Source of the DNA: Candidatus Helarchaeota archaeon
Lineage (GTDB): Archaea > Asgardarchaeota > Lokiarchaeia > Helarchaeales > HEL-GB-A
Direction of reading: 5' to 3'
DNA: 64,000 nt
Assembly (NCBI GenBank): GCA_013375455.1
Contig: JABXJT010000011.1
Coordinates: 1-64,000, forward strand
Part shown: positions 32,237-39,275 of the stretch, piece after piece
Layout of the letters: every line of letters starts with the position of its first letter
Position numbering within the stretch: position 1 is the first letter of the stretch
Translations under genes and position numbers: made by a program
Notes under the pieces: generated by a model
What the model saw: only the letters and a program-made list of their open reading frames with translations
Told to the model about the DNA's origin: nothing
Databases searched by the model: none

Positions 32237-32574
32237 TAAAATTACTCCATTTTAAATTCAATTGATGATACGAAAGAATTGTTTTAAGTTTTATTGCAAT
32301 CCTGAAAGGATGATAGAATTCCAATAGGAAAACGATTCATTAGATTTCAAAAAAAGAATTGGTTACATATTGTAATTATCAATGAAAATTTTGAGAAAGC
32401 ATCCGGTTATCTTCAAATGACGCAAAATTATTAGAATTAGTGATTTGAAATACCATGAAGAAGTATTTTATTTTATCATGTATATTTGTTAAGCGACCAA
32501 AAAAAGGATCTGACATAATTAATTAATGAGCTTTACCTTACCCGATAATCGATAAACGAAAGAAATGATGCGTT
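32237..32574. other. divergent intergenic region between two operons
   Basis: 338 bases separating the minus-strand Hdr operon from the plus-strand TPR/CBS/GTPase operon. No gene seen. AT-rich TATA-like stretches occur on both sides (for example TATTTTATTTTATC near 32465-32480), so it should hold promoters for both units and is a natural place for joint regulation. No clear operator repeat was found. Confidence 0.5.
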
Positions 32575-32988
32575 ATGGACGCTCAAGGACACGCGCAAGC
32601 CCAATCAGACAAGATCCAAATAAAAGATCAAATCGAGAAATATAAAGAAATGCTTAAATCCGATCCCAACAATCCAACAATTTTATCAAACTTAGGAGCT
32701 TGTTATGCTTCAATAAATGAGTTTGAGGAAGCTACAGATTTATTCAATAAAATTTTAGAACAAGATCCAAAAAATTTGGATGGGCTAAATAACCTGGGGG
32801 TAATCTTTACACAAACTGGAAAATTTGATGAGGCTATTGCCAAACTCGAAGTTGCTGTAAAGTTAAAACCAGATAGCGCAAAATTATGGAGTAATTTAGG
32901 TGAGACCTACCGACGTGCAGGAAATTATCATAAAGCTAATGTTTGTCGGATGCGTGCCATCCAATTAAATGAAAGAATTAAAGAATAA
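32575..32988 (+). CDS. TPR-repeat protein
   Basis: A 137-residue protein of about three tetratricopeptide repeats: NNPTILSNLGACYASINEFEEATDLFNKILEQDP, NLDGLNNLGVIFTQTGKFDEAIAKLEVAVKLKP and SAKLWSNLGETYRRAGNYHKANVCRMRAI, each with the usual Leu-Gly-x-x-Tyr/Phe and Ala-x-x-x-Phe spacing. TPRs are protein-docking scaffolds. First gene of the operon; the CBS gene starts 11 bases later, so it probably tethers another product of the same operon. Confidence 0.87.
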   Translation: MDAQGHAQAQSDKIQIKDQIEKYKEMLKSDPNNPTILSNLGACYASINEFEEATDLFNKILEQDPKNLDGLNNLGVIFTQTGKFDEAIAKLEVAVKLKPDSAKLWSNLGETYRRAGNYHKANVCRMRAIQLNERIKE

Positions 32989-32999
32989 GAGGGTCGTAT

Positions 33000-33443
33000 A
33001 TGGCTCCAGAGCAGAAAAGCCCTAAGAACACGTTCAAAGATATTGCGAGCAAAAATGTTTTCTTTTGTGATGAAGAAGATACCGTTTCCACCATCGCCCG
33101 AAAAATGCAGGAATATTGGACTGATACGATTTTTGTACAAAAAAAATCAGGTAAGGTGACGGGAATGATAACCGACGGCATTATTTGGAATCTAATCGCA
33201 ATAGGAAAAGGCGAATCGGATCCTCGAAAGTTAAAAGCAAAAGAAATTATGTTTAAAAACTTCATACGCGTCAATTGGGATGAACCTATCGATTCTATTG
33301 ATCAGGTGCGCGAACTTCTTGATAAAAGAAAAATTCAACGGATTGGATTAGTGAAAGAGGGTCAAATTGTTGGGCTTGTAAGGAAAAAATTCATTGAGCG
33401 CGTGAAACGGTTCGCAAGAAATTTTTCATTTGAATTAAAATAA
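33000..33443 (+). CDS. two-CBS-domain protein
   Basis: 147 residues comprising a pair of CBS domains (ASKNVFFCDEEDTVSTIARKM, KSGKVTGMITDGIIWNLIA; FIRVNWDEPIDSIDQVREL, KIQRIGLVKEGQIVGLVRKKFIERV). CBS pairs form a Bateman module that binds adenosine nucleotides and reports energy state. It stands alone, without an effector domain, so it must act on a partner; a four-CBS protein is encoded 1.1 kb downstream in the same operon. Confidence 0.85.
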   Translation: MAPEQKSPKNTFKDIASKNVFFCDEEDTVSTIARKMQEYWTDTIFVQKKSGKVTGMITDGIIWNLIAIGKGESDPRKLKAKEIMFKNFIRVNWDEPIDSIDQVRELLDKRKIQRIGLVKEGQIVGLVRKKFIERVKRFARNFSFELK

Positions 33444-33463
33444 GGAATGATGAGGAAAACTGC

Positions 33464-34540
33464 TTGTTTGAAGACCCGAATCAAAAGATTAAAGGCGATA
33501 TTTTCATCAAGCGAAATCCCCCTAAAGATGAATCCATTAAAGGATTGTATGAAATCTTTCTTGCTTATTTCAATGAAGAACTTGGGCACGTTCCCCTTTT
33601 CACTTACCCCGCACATTTAAAAGATGATAAAGATGAGTGTCGCATCATTTCAATCCACTCGATTTGGTGGTTGGATACTGAAACGCAGAAAGATTTGGAA
33701 CATGTTGATTTAGAATATAGCGGGAGGAACTATTTAGCTACCAAATTTAGGGCAAAATCTTTTCGAGAAAAATCCCGGAGTGGCCTAAAAACCGAAACCC
33801 CTGAAACCTTCGTGCTCATTACCAGCGTCCCTATAACTTTAACACCCTTTGGAACCAGTATGCTTAGTACGATCTTTCAACAAATACAAGAAATCAAGGA
33901 TGACCTATACATTTTAATTGAGAAGGAATTGGCCAGTGTAAAACCACTTAAAAGCCAGCAAGATAAGGAAAATATCAAGAAGGGAGCAGGAATAGAAGCC
34001 AAATTATTACAGATTTGTGAAGAATCCATTCCCGATATCACTACAGATGTTCTCGAGACACTCATCAATGTAGATAACGTAGATCAACAAAACCTGGCAT
34101 ATCTTTTGTTGGATGATCTCCATGATCTCCATTTTATAGAACCTGCAACCAGAGAATTTGACGTTACTCAGTCTGAGGCAAAAATCGAAGAGCCTACCGC
34201 CCGTGAGAGTGAAGTTTTTAAACGGAAAATAGAAATTAAAAACATTTCACTTATGGATGATGATCGTAAATTAAAAATCACGATTAAAAACATTTCAGAC
34301 CGTGATTTAAGTAACATAACAATCCGAATTACTCATATTCAAGAATTTTTTGAAACCGCCTCCTGGCATACCACGATAGATACGTGGTATTCGGATGAAG
34401 AGCTCATTTTCCAATATCCTAGAATATTTGGCGAAAATAATGATGAATATATGCTTCGAATTGAAGATCAAACGGGAAAACTTCTTGTAAAGAAAATTTC
34501 ATTTCATGATTTCAAACCAAAGAGGAGTGAAGAAAAATGA
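33464..34540 (+). CDS. hypothetical protein with C-terminal beta domain shared with operon partners
   Basis: Unrecognised 358-residue protein. Residues 1-150 are alpha/beta (GLYEIFLAYFNEELGHVPLF, ETFVLITSVPITLTPFGTSML, IFQQIQEIKDDLYILIEKEL) and could be a longin- or roadblock-like fold. A linker leads to a helical part. The last 95 residues (ITHIQEFFETASWHTTIDTW, DEELIFQYPRIFGENNDEY) match the C-terminus of the FrhB-like protein two genes on. TTG start at 33464 after GAGGA. The stop overlaps the next start by four bases. Confidence 0.68.
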   Translation: MFEDPNQKIKGDIFIKRNPPKDESIKGLYEIFLAYFNEELGHVPLFTYPAHLKDDKDECRIISIHSIWWLDTETQKDLEHVDLEYSGRNYLATKFRAKSFREKSRSGLKTETPETFVLITSVPITLTPFGTSMLSTIFQQIQEIKDDLYILIEKELASVKPLKSQQDKENIKKGAGIEAKLLQICEESIPDITTDVLETLINVDNVDQQNLAYLLLDDLHDLHFIEPATREFDVTQSEAKIEEPTARESEVFKRKIEIKNISLMDDDRKLKITIKNISDRDLSNITIRITHIQEFFETASWHTTIDTWYSDEELIFQYPRIFGENNDEYMLRIEDQTGKLLVKKISFHDFKPKRSEEK

Positions 34541-35412
34541 AACGCATTTCTGTTCAGGACATAATGGCGCGCAAAGTAATTGGCGTTGATTATGAAACCA
34601 AGGTGGATGAGATAATCAAAATAATGGGCGAAAAAAAAATCGGCAGTATTGTAATTTTAGATAAAGAGAAACCAGTCGGAATGATTACTATACGTCAGCT
34701 TTTACAAATTGCCGAGAAATGCACGCCACCTGCTTCTCTTAAAGCGGGAGATGTTATGAGTTCACCTGTAATAACGGTGCAGCCTAATGTTAATCTCCGC
34801 CAAGCATCAATATTAATGCTTCAAAAGGGGATCAAAAAACTCGTTGTGGAGGAGAATGGAAAATTAATTGGGTTACTCACAACCACCGATATTGAACGCG
34901 TTTTTATTCCACTTAATTCTGTTTTCGACATTTTAAAAGATGAATCAGCTATGAGTGTGGCTTTGCGCGAAGAATTTCAAAAAGATATGGAACAGAAATT
35001 AGTGGAAGAACTAATGACTAAAGATGTTAAAACCATCACGATTTCAATGAAAATAAATGAAATTGCGAAAATTATGAATCAAACGAAAATTGGTAGCTTA
35101 ATTGTAACAAAAGATGAAAAAGCTATAGGAATTGTCACTGATGTAGATATTATGAGACGCATAATGAATTTCGGTCTGGATCCTTGCTCCGTGACAGCTG
35201 AGGAAGCAATGGAAGATCTCGTGACAATCTTCCCAAAAGATTCACTCAAAAGCGCAGTTGAAAAGATGATTGACAAAACCGTTAAAAAATTAGGCGTAAT
35301 CGATTCGAATGAAGCCTTAGTTGGGATAATAACTACGACTGATTTCCTCGTTTATTACCGATCCTTGCTATTCCGTCCAAAAATTTTAGATAAAATTAAG
35401 AGGAATATTTAA
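34537..35412 (+). CDS. four-CBS-domain protein
   Basis: 291 residues made of four CBS domains in two Bateman pairs: VQDIMARKVIGVDYETKVDEI and DVMSSPVITVQPNVNLRQAS in the first, LVEELMTKDVKTITISMKI and EAMEDLVTIFPKDSLKSAVE in the second, each followed by the usual VGxITxxD or LIGLLTTTD ending. Likely an adenine-nucleotide sensor like the gamma subunit of AMPK in layout, though no kinase is encoded nearby. Translation is coupled to the gene before it. Confidence 0.9.
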   Translation: MKRISVQDIMARKVIGVDYETKVDEIIKIMGEKKIGSIVILDKEKPVGMITIRQLLQIAEKCTPPASLKAGDVMSSPVITVQPNVNLRQASILMLQKGIKKLVVEENGKLIGLLTTTDIERVFIPLNSVFDILKDESAMSVALREEFQKDMEQKLVEELMTKDVKTITISMKINEIAKIMNQTKIGSLIVTKDEKAIGIVTDVDIMRRIMNFGLDPCSVTAEEAMEDLVTIFPKDSLKSAVEKMIDKTVKKLGVIDSNEALVGIITTTDFLVYYRSLLFRPKILDKIKRNI

Positions 35413-35462
35413 ATAAGATTTGTTAAAAACTTTGAAAAAAAAGCCGCTTTGGTGAGCTGATA

Positions 35463-36959
35463 ATGGTTGAAATAAAAACTGCGTTCGACGAGTTACAAGA
35501 GCGAATGAAAGGTAGCAAGGATTCTTTTGGGCGTCTAATGCGTGAAGTTGTTAGTACAGGCGTATGTACTCATTGCGGCGCATGTGTAGGCACCTGTGAT
35601 TTTATAGATTGGGATGAAGTTACTGAAAAACCTAATTTGGTTGGGAAATGTACTGGCTGTGGGGTTTGTTACATGCAATGCCCCAGAACAATAGTTGCGC
35701 CACGAGACCTTGTCGGGCGCTACCAAGCCGCCTACACTGGCCGTGCAAACCCGGAATTTGGAATCAAGGGACAAGATGGAGGTATTGTAACTGCGCTTCT
35801 TCTTTACGCACTAGATAAAAAGCTAATTGATGCTGCTGTAGTAACTGGTAAAAGCTCTGAGGAGCCATGGAAACCAGAAGCAAAAATAGTAACAACAAAA
35901 GAAGAACTTCTGAAAACATCAGGTTCAATTTATAGCCATAGTCAGACATTAATTGGTTTATTGGAAGCAATAAAACAAGGCCACCATTCAATCGGCTTTG
36001 TAGGAACCCCATGTAATGTTGATGCAGTATATAAGATGTGGAGAGCACCATTTGGACTGGTCCGCATGTATATGAGAGCGAATATCCTCGTAATTGGTCT
36101 ATTTTGTATGGATTCCTTTTCACATGAAGGGTTAAAAGCCTTTTTGGAATTAAAAAAGATAGACATAGGTGATATCGAAAAGTGCGCAATTTCGAAAGGG
36201 AAAATGCAATTTATTCAGAAGAACGGAGAGATCTTGGCAGTTCGAGTTCATGATCTTGATAGATATCGATCTTCAAGTTGCTCCTATTGCACTGATTTAA
36301 CTTCTGAAAATGCAGACATTTCTGTTGGTAGTGTTGGGTCTCCTGATGGTTATTCCACAATCCTCGCGCGAACCGGGATAGGAATAGAGGTTTTGTTAGA
36401 TGCTGCTGAAGCTGGCTATCTCGAAATCGAACCATTGCCAAGAAATAAAATGAAGTGGGTCTTTAATCTGGCGCGTATGAAGAAAGCACAATTATATACG
36501 GTGCGAACACGAAGGCGATATATCCTTGGATATGAGGAGCCGGGTGTTGCTACTCCGGGTGGCGAATTAGCGAAGGCACCGGAAGAAGTAAAAGATACAG
36601 GAACCATTATCAAGGATGCAGCTGCAAGAACCAAAATAATAAAATTCTCAGGATTAGATTTATCACTCGACCGAAAAGAAATAGAATTTAAATTAATTAA
36701 CAATTCTGGAAATAGTCTTGAGAACATTCAAGTTAAAATCTCACACGTTACCGAGTTTTTCGAGGATCATAAATGGTTTACTAACATTAACGTATGGTAT
36801 CCCTTTGAGGAACTTGAATTCTCTTATCCTAGAGTCCAAGAAAGTGACGAATATGAATATTTATGTGAGATTAAAGATCAACTCGGTACTATCTATACCA
36901 GAAAAATAGATGTTAAGAAATTGCTTGCTAAATTAGAAAAAGCAAAAGAATCAAAGTAA
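35463..36959 (+). CDS. FrhB-like F420/flavin protein with added C-terminal beta domain
   Basis: 498 residues. Two [4Fe-4S] motifs near the N-terminus (CTHCGACVGTCDF, CTGCGVCYMQCPR), then the FrhB domain: GQDGGIVTALLLYAL, IGFVGTPCNVDAVYKM, VIGLFCMDSFSHEG, CSYCTDLTSENADISVGSVG. The last 110 residues form a beta domain (VKISHVTEFFEDHKWFTNI, EELEFSYPRVQESDEYEY) matching that of the protein at 33464. FrhB normally oxidises or reduces F420 in a complex with Hdr or hydrogenase; here it lies among CBS, GTPase and arrestin-like genes, so it may act as a redox sensor. Confidence 0.85.
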   Translation: MVEIKTAFDELQERMKGSKDSFGRLMREVVSTGVCTHCGACVGTCDFIDWDEVTEKPNLVGKCTGCGVCYMQCPRTIVAPRDLVGRYQAAYTGRANPEFGIKGQDGGIVTALLLYALDKKLIDAAVVTGKSSEEPWKPEAKIVTTKEELLKTSGSIYSHSQTLIGLLEAIKQGHHSIGFVGTPCNVDAVYKMWRAPFGLVRMYMRANILVIGLFCMDSFSHEGLKAFLELKKIDIGDIEKCAISKGKMQFIQKNGEILAVRVHDLDRYRSSSCSYCTDLTSENADISVGSVGSPDGYSTILARTGIGIEVLLDAAEAGYLEIEPLPRNKMKWVFNLARMKKAQLYTVRTRRRYILGYEEPGVATPGGELAKAPEEVKDTGTIIKDAAARTKIIKFSGLDLSLDRKEIEFKLINNSGNSLENIQVKISHVTEFFEDHKWFTNINVWYPFEELEFSYPRVQESDEYEYLCEIKDQLGTIYTRKIDVKKLLAKLEKAKESK

Positions 36960-37020
36960 TTTTTTAAATTAGTAAGAAAATCATTCAAATTAGAGAAAAA
37001 AGTATGAACTTATTGGAGGC

Positions 37021-37938
37021 ATGAATGTGAAAATCAGCTTAGTTGGATTAGCAGGTTGCGGTAAGACTAGCATTTATGGTACCACATTTGCAGGCAAATC
37101 CCCAATAGAAACCAAAGATTTTGCCCCTACCGTAATGTATGAAGTACGACGCCACCCATATCTCGGTTTAAATGTAGCCATTTTCGATTTTGGGGGACAA
37201 GCTCAATACAGAGATTCTTATCTAGAAAAACCCGAAATTTTCGCTGAAACTGATGTATTAATTCCGATTGTAGATTTGCATGATGCTGCGAAATTTGAAA
37301 CTGCAAAGGAATATTTCCTTAAAATCATGGATCTTTATGAAAAAAGTGTAAAAAAACCAATCATCATTATCTTTCTCCACAAATACGATACAGAAGAATT
37401 CGATAAAGATCAGCTAGAGACCAACTTAAAGAAAGCAAAGGATATTTTTCCTAAGGCATTGGAAAAATGGAATCCCAAAGTGCAAATAACCTCCATATAC
37501 GATCGCGAGAAATTATCGATGATTCTAAGAGATATTTTAGTTGCAAACTATGAGTCCCTTCAAGAACACGTCCAAAACGCAGAGAAGCAACTTGCAGAAA
37601 TAAATGCGAAAATTATTGTAAGTGATGTTTCCGGGAATGTCATCGTTCATAATGTTCCAGGCATTTCGAGTGGATTACAACTACGGGGTGACCTAAGAGA
37701 TTTCATCAGTTCTTGTAATACTTTACGGGAAAATTTCTTCATGACAGATTCTGCAGTGTTCCAAGGCGAATCCGAGAAATCTGAAAAACAGCTCGAATTA
37801 CACGTCTTTAAATTCATCCTCTCGGTATTAATAATGCGTGGAAAAGATATTGACGTGGATTCCGAACAAAAAATTAAGACCCTCTTGAAAGATATGAGGC
37901 TTTTTGCAGACTTGGTAGTCTCAGCACATAGTGATTAA
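37021..37938 (+). CDS. Rag/Gtr-like small GTPase with C-terminal longin/roadblock-like domain
   Basis: 305 residues. G domain: P-loop GLAGCGKTS (9-17), switch I Thr in FAPTVMYEV, G3 DFGGQ (56-60), G4 HKYD (120-123). GGQ plus HKxD in place of NKxD is the Rag/Gtr pattern; Arf shares GGQ but uses NKxD. Residues from about 185 (LAEINAKIIVSDVSGNVIVHNV...LELHVFKFILSVLIMRGKDI) form an alpha/beta C-terminal domain like the roadblock-type dimerisation domain of Rag proteins. No lipidation motif. Rag proteins signal nutrient state to TORC1 in eukaryotes; here the partner genes are CBS, FrhB-like and arrestin-like. Confidence 0.85.
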   Translation: MNVKISLVGLAGCGKTSIYGTTFAGKSPIETKDFAPTVMYEVRRHPYLGLNVAIFDFGGQAQYRDSYLEKPEIFAETDVLIPIVDLHDAAKFETAKEYFLKIMDLYEKSVKKPIIIIFLHKYDTEEFDKDQLETNLKKAKDIFPKALEKWNPKVQITSIYDREKLSMILRDILVANYESLQEHVQNAEKQLAEINAKIIVSDVSGNVIVHNVPGISSGLQLRGDLRDFISSCNTLRENFFMTDSAVFQGESEKSEKQLELHVFKFILSVLIMRGKDIDVDSEQKIKTLLKDMRLFADLVVSAHSD

Positions 37939-37962
37939 TTCAGTCCAGAACTTGAAGGATGA

Positions 37963-39126
37963 ATGATGCAAGCAGTAAAGATAACTTCTGAACCCGAAGC
38001 ATTTGTTGGAACTTCGGTAGTAGTTAAAAATACATTTAACCTACCTGAAGATGTAAAAATCTTTTGGGCCGGAAGTCGAATTTACGCAAAGCGCTTATGC
38101 GGAAGAGATATTTTAATTTCCAAGGCGGATGTTTTTTGTGAGGGTCAGCTCGAAAAGGGGGAATACATAAGAGAAAAAACCCTGCCCATCAGCACTCGAG
38201 TTCCGCCTTCCGTTAAGGAGCGGAATTTAGGTTATCGTATTCGGTCAGAAATTAGCATGGTAAAGCCAAGCACGAAATCTGAGGAAGAGTTCTTTTTTGC
38301 AGACAATCCCATTCTTTTGAAGGCAAGCCCTGGGAAAGGCGGGGATTTCCATCCAGTCGATTTATCCATAACAGGAATTAAAATTCATTTAGATAGAGAC
38401 CATTTTCAGCCGGATGAAACCATAAGAATTGATTACGAATTAGAAAAATTCAAAAAATTCGAAGTAAATCTCGTGAAGGATGCTAATATAACCTGCAACT
38501 GTCCCGATTACGCGCCTACCTGTGTTCACATTAAGCCTAAACCCCCCTCCGTAGAGAAAGCTGTAAAAGCCAGTAATTTGACGCGAGGAACACTTCAAAT
38601 TCTTCTTCCATCATTCCTAGAATTAACACATCGTTATCAGTGGGAACCGCCAGAAAAGACTCGATGGAAAGAAACCTTCGGGGATTACGTAAATTGGCTG
38701 CTAGAAGTGATTGGAACACGCACTTCAGGTGAAAACGTGAAATTACAGATTCCAATCACCATTTATAAGAAACCTTCTCCAGAAGATGGGGAATTATTCT
38801 CTTCCAAGCAGGCATCTGGACCCATTTTTCAAAAATTACTTGTTCCTGACTTAATCGATATAATACTCGCAGGTCGGGATCAAAATCGCCTAATAATTGG
38901 TCTGCAAAACAACTCAAAAGAAGTCCTTAAGGGCGTCACCGTAATAATCATCCCCATTGAATCAGAATTCTTTGAGTTACCACCGAATTTAACTGGCGTG
39001 AATGAGTGGAAACCCAAAACTGAAATCCAGGCATTCCATAATAACTTAGGGAAAACCATTAAAAATATCCAAGTCCTTATTGAAGATAATAACGGCAATA
39101 TCGTCAATAAACGTTTCAATTTATAA
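37963..39126 (+). CDS. arrestin-like beta-sandwich protein
   Basis: 387 residues with the look of the arrestin/Vps26/Spo0M superfamily. GEYIREKTLPISTRVPPSV followed by LGYRIRSEISM reproduces the arrestin-N signature (a polar lead, hydrophobic-Pro strand, PPS, then Gly-x-x-Ile-x-Tyr strand). A second sandwich begins near 130 (ITGIKIHLDRDHFQPDETIRIDYEL) with a small Cys/His-rich loop (CNCPDYAPTCVHI) that may bind zinc. The last 90 residues resemble the C-terminal beta domain of two operon partners. Arrestins are adaptors for membrane receptors and transporters. Last gene of the operon, 24 bases behind the GTPase. Confidence 0.68.
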   Translation: MMQAVKITSEPEAFVGTSVVVKNTFNLPEDVKIFWAGSRIYAKRLCGRDILISKADVFCEGQLEKGEYIREKTLPISTRVPPSVKERNLGYRIRSEISMVKPSTKSEEEFFFADNPILLKASPGKGGDFHPVDLSITGIKIHLDRDHFQPDETIRIDYELEKFKKFEVNLVKDANITCNCPDYAPTCVHIKPKPPSVEKAVKASNLTRGTLQILLPSFLELTHRYQWEPPEKTRWKETFGDYVNWLLEVIGTRTSGENVKLQIPITIYKKPSPEDGELFSSKQASGPIFQKLLVPDLIDIILAGRDQNRLIIGLQNNSKEVLKGVTVIIIPIESEFFELPPNLTGVNEWKPKTEIQAFHNNLGKTIKNIQVLIEDNNGNIVNKRFNL

Positions 39127-39156
39127 TTGAGAAGCTGATTTCTTCAATATAAGTAA

Positions 39157-39255
39157 GGGCCAGTGGTCTAGCTACTTCGAGCTAGCTCGAAGCTAGAATG
39201 GTGTGATTCTTGCCCGGGGCGCAAGAGATCGTGGGTTCAAATCCCATCTGGCCCA
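39157..39255 (+). tRNA. tRNA-Pro (GGG) with a palindromic D-loop intron
   Basis: GGGCCAG (39157-39163) pairs with CTGGCCC (39248-39254); discriminator A, no encoded CCA. Anticodon stem CTTGC/GCAAG with loop CCGGGGC gives anticodon GGG; base 33 is C, not the usual U. T arm GTGGG-TTCAAAT-CCCAT. The D arm becomes normal (GTCTAGAATGGTGTGAT) after removing about 25 bases near 39172-39196. Those bases contain CTTCGAGCT-AGCTCGAAG, a perfect 18-base palindrome. Splice points are ambiguous because CTAG is repeated at both edges. Confidence 0.87.
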
Positions 39256-39275
39256 CTCATTCCTTCTTAAAGGAG

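Noticed and set aside
37021..37938. Calling the GTPase an Arf/Sar-type protein because of its GGQ motif
   Set aside because: The HKYD motif in place of NKxD and the long C-terminal alpha/beta domain fit Rag/Gtr better.
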